DNA of 64,000 nt from Bretschneidera sinensis (GCA_023935145.1 CM043700.1:99924400-99988399); one strand, 5' to 3'; shown: positions 11,197 through 23,880, counted from the first letter of the stretch. Notes: generated by a model from the sequence alone, not told the origin. Made by a program: numbers and translations.

Positions 11197-13931
11197 TTTG
11201 GCTCAATCAGATAAGAGTGTTTGGATAATTGATACAGAAGCATTCTTTCACATGATACCTCAAGTTTCGTGAGTATTAAACCTCTGATGGGGGGAATGTT
11301 TTATTGGGAGATAACTCTTCGGTGAAAATTATTGGTCATGGGAAGGTAAAGTTGAGGATGAATGATGGGACGGTCAGAACATTTCCAGGTGTGATGCATA
11401 TTCTGGGTCTCAGCAGGAGCCTGATGACAGTCAGCAAGATGGCAGATGGGGGAGTGAATTTCAATTGTGACAAAAATTCGTACATGATGACTCGTGGATC
11501 GTTAGTATTTGTATGAGGTGTTCGGTATGGTACATTGTACAAACTGATGAGAAGTACAGTACAAAGTCAGTGCGGTGGAGGTTTTATCTCTAAGAAAGCG
11601 ACTAATGATGAGGCAACATCCTCTATGTACTGGTATCAGAGGCTTGGGTATATCGGTGAAAATGGACTATCTAATTTATTGTCAAAGCAGATGGTGAAAG
11701 GAGTCCCAGATTGCACCATGCGATTTGGTTTCTGTGAGCATTATCTACATGGCAAGCAGAATCATGTGAGTTTTAAATCCACTGTCACGAGGGCAAAGGA
11801 TATTCTGTATTTAATACATAGTAATGTGTTTGGGCTAGTTTTGGTCCAATCTCTTGGAAAATCAAGGTATTATGTCTCTTTCATTGATGATTTTTCAAGG
11901 TATGCATAGATTTACTTCATGAAGAGTAAAGCTGAAGCGTTTGATAAGTTCTATGAGTTTAAAGCATTAGTAGAAAATCAAATGGAAAGAAAGATAAAGC
12001 TACTAAGAACAGATAATGGAGAGAAATTTTTCTCAGACAAGTTTGAACAATTCTATATGGCAGGTTTCATTGCAAGACAGAAAACAACTCTATATACACC
12101 TCAACAGAATGGGGTGACTGAGAGACTCAATCGGTCACTTATGGAGAAATCGAGGAGTATGTTGAGTTGTGCAGGCTTGGAGCTGAATTTTTGGGTAGAG
12201 GCGGCTGTTATAGCATGTTATCTGAAGAACAGATCACCTAAATCAACTTTGCAGAATCAGACACCGTTTGAGGCCATATTCAGGGAGAAGCTGAGTTTGG
12301 CTCATGTTAGGGTGTTTGGGTGTGATGCTTATATGCATGTGCCAAAAGAAAAGATGAACAAACTTGACAGTAAATTAATGAATTATATTTTCATTGGTTA
12401 TAAGGATGGGGTCAAGGGGTACAAGTTATGGAATCCAAAAAACAAGAGTACAGTTTACAGTAGAGATGTTGTGTTCAAGGAAACATAAAGGGATGTGGCG
12501 GCTATCTAAGATGTACCGGAACTGCTAAAACAGGTTCAGATTGATCTTAGCTCGGGAGATAAAGAGTGGGATACTATCACACAGACTGCATCAGATACTT
12601 TAGATTCTGAGTCAGTTGGGTCTGAGCACGATATTCATGTTTCTAATGTAGAGGATGAGGATTCAGATGCTGGCTCGGGAGTAGAGATCACTCTTTTCAT
12701 AAGGCGATCCACATGGGTTAGGAGACCACCCATCCAGTATTCTCTTAATGCTTGCAGTGCAATATATGCTTTAAATATTACTAGTGATGATCCTAGAACA
12801 TTGAAAGAGGTAAGGACCTCGGAGGATGCAAATCTGTGGGAGGATGCTATGAAAGAGGAGATGCATGCACTAAACAAGAATGAAACATAGAGTCTTATGA
12901 AATTGCCTAGAGATATGAAGGCAATTAGGTGCAAATAGATTTTTAAGAAGAAAATAAATATAGATAGAATGGTAGAAAAGTACAAAGCATGTCTGGTTGC
13001 AAAGGGGTACTCGCAAATAGATTAAATTGACTATGGTGAGATATTTAGAAAAGTTGACATCTATCAGATGTGTCTTATCCATGACAGTTCTTTATGATCT
13101 AGAGGTTGAGCAACTGGATGTGAAGACAGCTTTCCTTTATGGGGACTTAGATGAAGAAATTTACATGAAACAACTTGAAGGCTTTGCGAGCAAAAGCAAG
13201 GAAGAAAAAGCTGAAGAGATGGCGCACGTACCTTATACTAGTGCGGTTGGAAGCTTGATGTACGTCATGGTGTGTACGAGACCACATATTGCCCAAACAG
13301 TGGGAGTATTGAGTAGATATATGTCTAATCTTAGGAAGGAGCATTGGACTGCAATCAAGAGAGTTCTTAGATATCTTCATGGCACATTAAAGTTTGCATT
13401 GTGTTATGTAGGTATGGTAGGTAAGAAGAATCTTGATATTGTATGATCAGTTGATGCTGATTGGGGATGAGACATTGATAGCAGAAGGTCTACAAGCGGA
13501 TATGTGTTCAATATGTTTGGTGGGGTAGTGAGTTGGATGAGCAAAAAGCAAAGTGTTGTTGCCCTTTCATTTACAAAGCAGAGTATATGGCAATAACTCA
13601 TGCTGGAAAGGAAGTGGTTTGGCTTCAAAGGTTGTGTGTTGAGCTTGGGTTTAAACAAGAAACAGTGAAGGTGAAATGTGACAATCAATGTGCTATCTTC
13701 TTAGCAAAGAATCCTGCATTTCATTCACGGACGAAGCACATTGATATCTAATCACTTCATCCAGGAAAAGATTGAAGAAAATATGATAATCTTGGAGAAA
13801 GTCGATACAGCAGTTAACAACGCAGAATTCTTGACTAAGGCAGTTAGTCTAGCAAAGTTTGAGTGGTGTGCTACTGAGATGGGCTTGAAGAAACAGAGTC
13901 TTGGGAAGTTTTCCATGTGTGTGAAGTATTT
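11197..13931 (+). pseudogene. Copia-2 pol lacking the RT catalytic core
   Basis: Protease reads WIIDTEAFFHM, where D-T-G is expected. The integrase zinc site has lost both His (WYQRLGY for WHQRLGH) and one Cys (CEHY). The first catalytic Asp of integrase is Asn (HSNVFG), while LRTDNGEKF and GVTERLNRS remain. RT starts near 12800 with five or more stops; LDVKTAFLYGDL and EIYMKQLEGF are followed directly by SKSKEEKAEEMAHVPY. The fingers-palm section with YVDD, roughly 190 codons, is therefore missing, and the frame is kept across the junction near 13183. RNase H follows (TSGYVFNMFGG, SRTKHIDI). Almost every change is a C-to-T or G-to-A transition. Confidence 0.9.
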
Positions 13932-13945
13932 ACCAAGTGGGAGAT
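13932..13945 (+). other. Copia-2 polypurine tract
   Basis: CCAAGTGGGAGAT directly precedes the 3' LTR, as expected for plus-strand priming. Confidence 0.85.
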
Positions 13946-14332
13946 TGTTAGAGTTGGTGTATACTTCACGGGACTAGATCTGTAGAACCCCGGACGCACA
14001 CAGGGGTCCCGCTCCCTGACAACGCCCCCAAAACTTTTAGGCCATGTACATGAGTTGGGTCTAGTTTTTTGTTTGGCGGTTTGGACTTGGCCCATAGATA
14101 GCCGTAGTTCTGCAGCAGGACGAGAATCTTAATTATCCCATAATTAGGACGTCTTAAGTTGCTTATAAATACTCTTTATGTACTGAGCATACATTGTAAC
14201 AAGATATTTGTGAGGTTGATAATAAGAAACTTATGGCATGATGTAGCCCTATTCTGGGATAAACTTAGGTAAATCTTATCTTCTTTTCTTTCTGTTTATA
14301 ATTCGTGTGATTGACATGTTTCGAATCGTTCA
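13946..14332 (+). repeat. Copia-2 3' LTR
   Basis: 387 bp, TGTTAGAGTTGG to TCGTTCA, collinear with the 5' LTR apart from the missing block of about 55 bp and scattered base changes. Followed by the target duplication CTTAT. Confidence 0.95.
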
Positions 14333-14337
14333 CTTAT

Positions 14338-15140
14338 ACCATTTAACGGTGAGATGGACTCATGTGTTGTGTATCTCTCATGGTATTATACTAGACAAAA
14401 ACTTCTCATTACGAGGGAGAGCACATATTTTCAGCATATACTGCAAGTTTTCAAAAGTGAAAAAAATGAAAAAAGACGAAGGTCATATTAAGGGGAGAGA
14501 GAGATGTTGACAAATGGGATATTGTAAATCGAATGGGCCAACAAGTATACCAATTGTTTCTGGACGGCTGCAAACAGATTCCAAATCCATCAAATTAATT
14601 CTGCAGAAAACAATGAAAGGAAAACGAGTGAAAATAGTTCAACATAGATGCCGTGGCACCTGAATGCATAGACGATAGATCTTGTCAAATGAAACTGAAT
14701 ATTTTTTTAAAAAATCGCCTTATAACGGTACAATTATGATTACCCATTCCTCCTCTTGTATTTTCTTTTTCCCATTTCCGTTTATTCTGTAGAGCAAAAG
14801 AACATTTCATAACAAGATTACAACTAAAACTAAAAAATTTCAGCTGCCTAATCATTGCTAAATGCAACCAAGCTAAGTTCACTGATTAATTATTCGCTAG
14901 TATTCAACAAGAAGTTGAACCCACAATTGACAATTGCAATGTGGACAACTTGTCAGATGAACAAAAGAGCAGTGTCCAGATTATAAAACCAACTATAAAA
15001 AGAAAGGGGAAGCGAAGAGGGGGGGGGGGGGGGGGGGGGAATCCAATAGTAAGCTTTACTTTCTTTACACTGCAGACAAGTCATAAAAGTGGAATGTAAT
15101 TCTTGAAAATATTAACAAAAAGACAGTCACTCACCCACCC
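14338..15140. other. Gene-free DNA with a 21-base G run
   Basis: No coding or repeat similarity was recognised. A homopolymer of 21 G occupies 15019-15039. Short open frames here lack family features. Confidence 0.6.
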
Positions 15141-15194
15141 ACCCACGACCACAAGGATAAGAGCCCTGCGCTCTACCGATTGAGGTAGACAGGC
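15141..15194 (-). tRNA. Truncated tRNA-Lys (CUU) relic
   Basis: On the minus strand the sequence follows a plant tRNA-Lys(CUU): acceptor start GCCTGTCTA, D arm ACCTCAATCGGTAGAGC, anticodon arm CAGGG-CTCTTAT-CCTTG with CTT as anticodon, and GTGGTCGTGGGT of the variable and T stem. After that, the T loop with its TTCGA sequence and the 3' acceptor strand are gone, replaced by a GGGT repeat (tandem ACCC on the plus strand, 15133-15144). About 54 of 73 bases are recognisable. Without the B box and acceptor stem it cannot be a working tRNA. A tRNA-derived SINE head is less likely for the same reason. Confidence 0.7.
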
Positions 15195-17885
15195 TTTGAT
15201 GCTCTACTTCCCTAAAATACTAATTTAAAAAAAAGTGATTAGTGCGAAGATTTGTTTTTCTAATCCAAAAAAAATAAGTAAATTAATCATTTATTTATTC
15301 TTTTATGCTAAGGAAACTAATCAATTAATTAACGAAGTTGTTCATACATATTTTGCTTTGATTTTACATATCCCCAACTCAGTATGTGATACAAGAGATC
15401 TATTTTCCTTTTCTTTTCTTTTTTTTTGTAATTTAATAATGAAGCCAAAATGGTATTGTTTCTTATCTTTCGTCGTTCTTATCAAAATTTATAGAGGTAA
15501 AAGTTTAAACTCGAATTTGTTAGACCCACTTTTTTTACATGTTGAAAAGAAGTTACGAGTCTTGGTTTTTTGATCCATTAAAAATCTATTCACATCCGAT
15601 TCAGTTTTCAAAATTTTAAATCGAATTGAGTTTATATGTGGATTAAATAGGTAATCCACTAAATAACAAAAAAAAAGTAAAGACTGCATTTATCCAATCT
15701 CTACAATTCCACGCTTAGCATTCTATTTTTTTATATTAGAGACCCTATGTATTAATTAGATCTCTCCGAAAGTTTTCATGATTATTTTTAGTGATCGACA
15801 ATATTTAAACAACTAGTGAACATTTTGGACATTCTGCTGGGTGCATGTTAGCATGATCATATCTATCCAATTGAAAGTTATCTCCTCCTTTCAAATTTCG
15901 TTTTTTTTTCTCCTTTCTGTTCTCATAGTGGATTTCATGAACCTTACGAAATAAGGCATATGCCTAAATAAACACTAAAAGGGTCAGAACAATAAGGTGA
16001 TGACTTGAAAAACAGGAATAAATTATAGAAGTAACACTGGGAAGCTTTTTAAATTAGGAATTTTTTTCTTCTCTGAAAAGTCTATGGGGTCATCTTGGTG
16101 AAGATATTTCATGCATTTTCCTTATTCCCAGATCCTTGTCTTGTAGTTTAACGTTAGTACCTCCAGTGTCAAAGTGTCCATATGCATAGATAAATTTTAG
16201 TTCTTTTCTTTGGTGTTCATTTAGCAATAAATTTGTCACAGATATATTTTTTTTTTTCTATACCTAAGGATAAAGATGGTCTGATGGCCAATTATTTGGA
16301 GCAGTCTGGGGGAGGTGTTCATTGGTTCCCTAAGTATATCTGATTGGTTCAGGATTGGAAGTTGAATAATATATCAGATAAGTCATAAGTTACCAGAATT
16401 AAACATTATATTTAATATTTTTTAATGAGCCACTTGCAGGTTTATTCGTGAAAAAATAGATTAGGTTTGGATTTAAAAAAGTTAACCCGTTTAAAACTGG
16501 ATTTTTTTCACCTGCACCCGTTTGATCTGTCACCCGCAATGAATTACTCACACCCAACCCGACTCGTCTGTTATCCTTCTAAAATTTTATATCTTTTCTT
16601 TTTTTATATTTTAACTAGCCAACGACTCATGTTTATGCAAGAAAATGTGTTATGCACGTTAATACTTTAAGTGAAAATGATTTAATTTTACGAATTAATT
16701 TTTTAAAATGACTGAATAATAAATACATGATCATGCAAATTTTAAGTTTTCTTTTCACTTTTTTTAAGGTATACTTTTGTATAACATAATTAATGTTAAC
16801 ACAAATTATCATGTAGCAGTATTTTGAAAGAAAAACAAAGTAAAACTAGAATTAAAAGCAAAGAATTCACGAAAGGGAGAGATGCCAACTTCTATAAATG
16901 TGACTTTTAAAGTTGTATTTAATCCAACTTAAATCTAGTTTTTTTTTTGTCTTGAAGAAATTTAAAAACTTAAATTTAAGTTAGATTAAATCCAACATCA
17001 AACATCATCAAAATAAAGAATTTAAAAAGCTCTTTTGTTTCCTCCAATCATTTTAAGCACTTTGCTAATTACTATCAATTCATTTTAATATAAAATTGTT
17101 ACTCCTCCTAACCTTTCTGAGTGAATGTATGTTGTAGGCATGTTAAAAACTAAAAGCTTCAGAGTGTTTGCTGTAGTGGATCATGTTTCAGTCCGGATAA
17201 GTTTGACAATCAAACGATTGTACAGTATTTTGGGCTACAAAATCATATGGGTTACTATCATAGATAAAAATTTTAAAATAATGTAAGTCACAAAATGAAT
17301 AGCATTGAAAATTTGTATTAAAATTGCAAAAAAGAATAAACAAATTGATAGAGACTTGTCTGAATCATTTGTTACATCAAGCATAAAAATGAGATAGAGT
17401 GAAAAAAGAAAAGAAAAGAAATGAGAGAATTACAATTAAATACGAGGTTGAAGAAAAATTAGGAAAAGTCGAAGAGAATTACACAAAACTGAGAAGTTGG
17501 AGAGATAGCAGTTAGTGCTTTGCTTCCCTTCTATTTAAAGGCATTCATTAGTTTCAATACTTGCTCCGTAATTCTTACATTATAATTGACAGACTGTTCA
17601 CAATTTAAACCCAAATAAATTATAAACCCATGTTATTTCTTTTTAAACTGGCCCACGAGGTCTGGTCCGTCTTTATTCTTTTATTTTAATTAAAACCAGT
17701 CCAAAAGGCCTGACCCGATCTGCCCTTTATTCTTACTTTCAGGCCTACCCACAAAGCATGGCCCATAAACTCTCCAATTAGCCTTTGGAGCCAAAATTGG
17801 GGTTAAACAATTGCCCCTCCCCACACAATAATGGTTAATTTTAGCCATTAATTATGTTATTTGAAATTTAAAAGTACTTGGAACT
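15195..17885. other. Gene-free AT-rich DNA
   Basis: No coding region was recognised. Two blocks have diverged relatives elsewhere in the window: about 16835-16920 resembles 43990-44070 (shared GAATTAAAA-CAAAGAATTCAC and CCAACTTCTATAAA), and about 17010-17110 resembles 62385-62490 (shared CTCTTTT-CTTCCTCCAA-CATTT and CAATTCATT-TAATATAAAAT). These hint at an old dispersed repeat. The stretch 17640-17820, with GGCCCACGAGG and a GGGGTTAAACAATTGCCCC end, could be an LTR remnant but was not matched. Confidence 0.5.
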
Positions 17886-18946
17886 GAGAAATTCTTGCGT
17901 CCCTAAGGTGGAAACCACCTTGTTTCCACCAAGCCAATAACAACTAAGTTAAAGTGGATCCCAAGCTGAATTGGCAGATGGGTTTACCCTTGGTAAGGGA
18001 GACCTAATAATAATGCGACAGCTGGTCATTCAACTTTAGCGGGTATTTGAGATTTGGAAATTCAAATGGTTGTACTGTTCTACTCTGATAGAGACACTGA
18101 CATATTGATAGAAGTGTTCTCTCTTTTTTTCGAATCCTTAACAGTTTTTTGTTTTTAATTTTTAAAATTAAAAATAAAAAATAATTTTTTGATGTTTTTT
18201 GAAAAAATATATTTGGATAATTGTAATTCGAAAACTGTTTCCAAAACAAAAAACAACGAAATATTGTTTAAATAATCTTACTTTGAAAATGGTTTTGATA
18301 TACATTGTAATTATTTTTAATTTTGAGTTTAAATTTAAAATCTATATTAAATTTATTTATCATATTTACTAAATATTTAAAAATAATTAATATTATTTTT
18401 TTTTTACAATTTTAATATGTTTTATATATAATAATAAAAAATGACACATATGAGTTAACATTGATCTTAAAATTATTTTTAAAAAATGATATAAAAAACA
18501 CCACTTTATAGTTTTTTTAAAAAAACGGATTTTGTTTTCATCACTCCATATCTCTCATTTCTCCCATCTCTTTTTCTTTTCTCTAGATCATCTCCGATAG
18601 AGATTGCTTACGGTCGTCGATCACTAGTCACTGTCAAGCGCTCTCCACCGGTCACCCTCTCCTCATATTCTCTGCGTGAACTCATCGTTCTCTGTCGAGC
18701 TCTCTCCACCGGTTACCGTTCTTCGTCAAGCTCTTTCCACTAGTCACCCTCTCTCCGGTTCCTCTGCAGGAACGCGAAAAAACCACCGGTCACCGTTCTT
18801 AGTCGAGCTCTCTCTACCGGTCACTGGTTTTCGTCGAGCTTTCTCCACCAGACACCGTTCTCCGTCGAGCTCTCTCCATCGGTCACCGTTCTCTGTCAAG
18901 CAAGGTAATTTCTCTGTTTTTTGGTTTTGGAAATACAACAAAACAC
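17886..18946 (+). repeat. MULE left inverted repeat, outer part (interrupted)
   Basis: Matches the right inverted repeat until it is cut at AACAC by copia-3. It carries an AT-rich stretch (about 18128-18541) that replaces roughly 110 bp of CT-rich sequence in the right arm, probably a later small insertion. At 18600-18905 there is an imperfect minisatellite of about 31 bp with CGTCGAGCTCTCTCCACCGG in each unit. Confidence 0.88.
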
Positions 18947-19656
18947 TATAAGAATTTAAACATAATCTAAACATGCTAAACAACTTAAATAGCATATAGA
19001 TTAAATGTGGGATTATAAAGACCGTAAACATACCTCCAGCCATTGAAACTTTTCAGTTACACAATCTGTTATTCTCTCGATATTGGTTCTTCTAGACGCT
19101 CCGAACACTCTTCAATTGATGGTGTATGAAAGAAAAATGAGTAATCCCGAGTCTAGGGACCAAACCTGTATTTATACATGTTCTTCCATCAAGAACGTCC
19201 GTCCATATCCCATACGCTTGTTACCACAATCAATGGATGGCCAAAGGGTTAAACATGGACCATATATAGGTTGGTTACATATACCTTATACTCTCAATAC
19301 AACCATTGAGAATATGAACCAACATACCTTAAGCATACACCTTGTGTTTTCTCTTTAACACTTTAACTTTTCATATACTCTATGGTTATCCTATTTATAG
19401 GAGAAATGCACTAAAAATAATTGAATTAATTTGGCCACAATTAATTCTTAGTGGAGCATAATTGCCTCCACTTAATTACCACAATTAATGCTTAAATTTA
19501 TTACATCTACCTCCACTTAATTGCCACAATTAATGCTTGAATTTATTTGGCTACAATTAATTCTTTGTGGAGCTTAATGGCCTTCACTTAATGGTCACAA
19601 TTGACTCCACCATATTGAAATGGCCTCCACTTAATGGCCATCATGAATTTATTACA
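18947..19656 (-). repeat. Copia-3 3' LTR
   Basis: 710 bp, collinear with 25493-26202 and about nine-tenths identical by eye; most differences are transitions. The outer terminus reads TATAAG instead of TGTAAG, one G-to-A change in the conserved end. The minus-strand polypurine tract GACCAAGTGGAAGAA abuts it at 19657-19671. Confidence 0.93.
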
Positions 19657-19952
19657 TTCTTCCACTTGGTCCATATGTTTAACCTAACTTAAACCCATTG
19701 ATGTATTTTTAAGAAGTAAATACATGAATCATGGCGATAAGTTCTCTAAGAGTGAGTATTACCTTCCATGTATTACGATGTATTTAGTTCCTCAAGTATT
19801 ATTCTTTATGTGATAACATTTCTTAATGAATAAACCCTATGTTTATTCTTGGTCCTTTACAGATGAATTTTCTCAAAGAAATTAAGGTGCACATGAATAT
19901 GAGAAAACATCTAAATATGTAAGAGTTTCATTAATAAACTGTATGTATACAC

Positions 19953-22900
19953 TTACAAAGTGGAACCAAGTCCTATTTTCTCTACATGATCCTTGAATTT
20001 CAGAGGTGGCATGCCTTTAGTCAAAGGATCAGCGATCATCAATTCAGTGCTAATGTGTTCAATGACCACTTTCTTTTCTTTTACACGTTCTCTTATGGCT
20101 AAATACTTAATGTCGATATGTTTACTTCGAATTCGACTTTTATTGTTCTTAGCCATAAAGACAGCAGCTGAATTATCGTAGAAAATTCTCAATGGCCTAG
20201 ATATAGAATCCATGATTCTAAGCCCAGAAATGAAACTCCTAAGCCATACACCATGTGAAGTGGCCTCAAAACAGGAGACGAACTCGGCTTCCATAGTAGA
20301 AGTAGCAGTCAATGTCTGCTTGACACTCCTCCAAGAAACAGCTCCACTAGCCATCAGAAAAATGTACCCTGATGTTGATTTATGTGAATCAACACAGCCA
20401 GCAAAGTCTGAATCAGAGTAGCCAATCACATCCAGATTGTCCGTCTGTCTATATATAAGCTTGCAGTCTTTAGTTCCTTGAAGATACCTCATTACTTTCT
20501 TTGCAGCTCTCCAGTGGTCTATACCTGGGCTACTCTGATATCGCCCTAGCATCCCTACAACAAATGCAATGTCAGGTCTAGTGCAGACCTGAGCATACAT
20601 AAGGCTTCCGACTGCAGAAGCATATAGAATTTTCTTCATGGATTCTCTCTCAAAATCGTTCTTCGGGCATTGGTTCAAATTGAACCTATCACCCTTCACA
20701 ATGGGAACTACACTTGGTGAACAATCTATCATCCGAAATCTCTCTAAAACTTTGTTGATATAGGTTTCTTGTGACAGACCTAAAACACCTCGAGGTCTAT
20801 CTCTATGGATCTCAATGGCAATGAAATAAGATGCCTTACCCATATCTTTCATATCAAAATTTTTAGAGAGAAATTGTTTCACCTCATACAGCAAGCTTTT
20901 ATCATTGGTTGCAAGTAAAATATCATCCACATATAAAACAAGAAAACAAATTTTACTCCCACGACCTTCTGGTATATACATTGATCCATGGGGTTTTCAA
21001 CAAAATCGAATGAAGAAATTACTTCATGGAATTTAAAATACCATTGACAGGAGGCTTGTTTTAAACCGTATATGGATTTCTTAAGCTTGCAAACCAAATG
21101 CTCACCATCATTAGAGGAGAAACCTTCAGGTTGTTTTATGTAAACCTCATCTTCCAAATCTCCATTAAGAAATGTGGTTTTCACATCCATTTGTTGCAGC
21201 TCAAGGTCAAAATGAGCAACTAATGCCAAAATAATACGAAAAGAATCTTTCTTAGATACAGGAGAGAAAGTCTCCGTGTAATCGATTCCTTCTTTTTGAG
21301 TAAATCCCTTAGCAATGAGTCTCGCTTTGTATCTCTCAATGTTGCCTAATGTATCTTTCTTGGTCTTAAAGACCCATTTGCAACCAATGGCTTTTGCCCC
21401 ATTAGGCAACTCTATAAGATCCCAAACTTCGTTGCTTTTCATGGAATTCATCTCTTCCTTCATGGCATCGTGCCACAAGGTTGACCCTTTGCAACTCATG
21501 ACCTGTGAAAAAGTTTCAAGATCATTTTTTACTCCAAAATTATAGTCAAATTATTGTAGATACACAATGTAATCACTAAGAATTGCTGATCTCCTGTTTC
21601 TAGTAGATTTTCTTAATGTTGTACCAATGTCTCCCATGGGAGCTTGTGGTTCAACTGGTTGTTCAGGAGCTTGTGGTATTTCCTGAACTGCTTGATCTAT
21701 TAGAATGTTGTCAGCAGCTTGTGGAACCTCAATGATCGATTGATCAACACGAGCTTGTACTTGAGGCGTGCTATGAACTATAACCAATCTATCATTTGAT
21801 GAAGGTTGAGATTCTGTATGATCATGTGCAGGTTCTGTATGATCATGTGCAGGAACTAAGTTCCTAAACCGATCTCTCCCACTGATCATGTCATTCTCTA
21901 GAAACTTAGCGTTTTTTGATTCCACAATCCTAATAGTATGAGTTGGATAATAAAACCTGTAACCCTTGGACCTTTCGGCATATCCAACAAAATACCCACT
22001 AATGGTCATCGAATCCAGTTTCTTTTCTTGTGGGTTATAAATCCTCACCTCATACAGACATCCCCAAACGCGCATATGTCGCAAACTCGGTTTCCAACCT
22101 TTCCATAATTCAAATGGTGTTTTGGGAATAGCCTTGGTTGGAACTCGGTTTAATATATATGCAGTAGTCTTTAGTGCTTCAGTCCACAAAGATGTGGGAA
22201 GGTTAGAGTTGCTAAGCATACTCCGCACCATGTCAATCAATGTTCGGTTTCTTCTTTCTGCAACACCATTCTGGTCCAGGAAACCAGACATGGTGTATTG
22301 AGAAACAATCCCATGTTCTTGAAGAAACTTGGCAAAAAGACTAGGTGTTTGTCCACTTTCTGTGTATCTACCATAATATTCTCCACCTCTATCGGATCTC
22401 ACAATTTGTATTTGCTTTCCGCATTGGTTCTCAACTTCAGCCTTAAAGACTTTGAAGCATCCAATGCTTTATTTTTCTTATGTAGCAAATAAATATACAT
22501 ATATCGTGAGTAATCATCGATAAAAGTGACGAAATATTTCTGACCATGTGCATCATGTTTGGACAATATATATCAGTATGAATGATTTCTAATATGTTTG
22601 AACTCCTATTAGCACCTTTCTTGGGACTTGTTGGTCTGCTTTCCCTTAATGCAGTCCACACAAGTCTCAAAATCAGTATAATCTAGAGTACTAAGTACCC
22701 CTTCATTCACTAATCTTTTAATTTTTTCTATGAAGATATGTCCTAATCTCTGGTACCATAACATAGATGAGTCCTTGTTAATATTACACCTTTTAACACC
22801 AGTGTGAACATGCATTGAACTATAAGTGGCATCATTTTGTAAATAAAGACGATAAAGACCATCAGATAAAATACCATTCCCAACACAATCAGTTTTATAA

Positions 22901-23332
22901 AATAAACTGAAAGATGTGTCTTGAAAATTAAGGGAATATCCAAATGGTATAAGTTTGGAAACATAAATCAAGTTTCGTGAGAAACTTGGTACATAAAAGG
23001 TTTTTTTCCAATTTTAAAATAAAACCACTACTTAAAGTTAAAATACAAGTTCCAATCGCCTCCACATGTGAGCCCATCTTGTTGCCTGATAAGATGCTTT
23101 GCTTAGTTCCCACTAACTTCTTTAGGTTTTGCATACCCTGCAAGGAGTTTGCAATATGGATTGTAGATCCAGAATCAATCCACCAGGTGTTAATATTAAC
23201 ATTAACTATATTAGATTCATAACAAACAAACGAGGTTGGTTCTAATATGTCATTCCCACGGATAGTAGCCAGCATTGCACTCTCACCCAGTTTCATCACA
23301 AGCCTCTCTTCTTCTTGAACACACATGGTCAT
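19953..23332 (-). pseudogene. Copia-3 pol, frameshifted but with intact RT motif
   Basis: Protease has WWIDSGSTIHI (about 23190), with the D-S-G intact. The integrase zinc region reads LWYQRLGH (first His now Tyr) followed by CVDCIKGKQ. The core has [20 protein letters not shown] and [10 protein letters not shown], so the DDE residues are present but separated by frameshifts near 22950, 22620 and 22440. RT begins at 21499 (LIELPNGAKAIGCKWVFKTK) and shifts frame near 20981. From there, 19953-20981 is one clean frame with LYVDDILLATND, then CTRPDIAFVVG, then RNase H (SDSDFAGC, STSGYIFL, SKHIDIKY, ADPLTKGMPP). It is dead as a whole, yet the best preserved copia pol in the window. Confidence 0.92.
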
Positions 23333-23347
23333 TAATTCATTGATTGA

Positions 23348-23880
23348 CTATTTGTCTTTATATGTGTTGTACGAGATTTTAAAAGGCTCGTACTTAGTTG
23401 AAAGGGTCTTCAGAATGTAGTGCACCAGGAAGGACTCTGACATATCAACCTCGAGTTTCTTAAGTTGAACTGCAATGTCACGCATTTGCATTATGTGCTC
23501 GCGCACACCTTTTACGCTGATGAGTCTGAGGGATGATAATCTCATTATCAGGGTACTTGCTAATGCCTTTTCTGAAGTGATGAATTGATCGTCAATGGCT
23601 TTCAGCAAATCACAAACTTTCTCATGATGGTCAATAGAACCACGTATACCAGCAGTTATCTTAGTCTTGATAAACATCACACTGAGCCGATTGGATCGCT
23701 CCCATCGCTCATATAGTGTAACGGCAATTGGAGTGCTGTTATCGGCGATTGCCGGTGGTTCGTCCTTCCTAATTGCATAATCTATGTCCATCCACCCTAA
23801 ATGGAGGAGAATCCTCTCCTTCCATACCTTATAGTTATCTCCCCTAAGTTCGAGTAACAACGGATATCAGAGAAACTAGT
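23348..23880 (-). pseudogene. Copia-3 gag without zinc knuckle
   Basis: The frame reads LELRGDNYKVWKERILLHLGW, a standard copia gag opening, though its true start codon is unclear because stops lie just upstream. It continues through helical gag (TLYERWERSNRLSVMFIK, DMSESFLVHYILKTL) to NTYKDK, then TAG where Trp is expected. The same frame continues as SINELMTMCVQEEERL. Sequence related to GESAMLATIRGN then runs straight into SFVCYESN ahead of the protease. Members of this copia group normally have a Lys-rich segment with a CCHC knuckle there; none is present. Confidence 0.82.

Larger units (their letters stand above)
9850..14332 (+). mobile_element. Copia-2: full-length but dead Ty1-copia element with target duplication
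   Basis: Both LTRs begin TGTTAGAGTTGG and end in CA. The 5-bp duplication CTTAT flanks the element exactly (9845-9849 and 14333-14337). Between the LTRs lie a primer site, gag, protease, integrase, a truncated RT, RNase H and a polypurine tract. At 4483 bp it is short for the family, mainly because the centre of RT is missing. Non-functional: see the gag and pol entries. Confidence 0.95.

Noticed and set aside
15141..15194. tRNA-derived SINE
   Set aside because: The B box is missing and no SINE body or tail follows, so a tRNA fragment is the simpler reading.
18676..18951. Plus-strand open frame with Ser/Pro-rich repeats, and its antisense partner 18744-19043
   Set aside because: Produced by the 31-bp minisatellite in the MULE inverted repeat, whose unit length keeps frames open; not a gene.
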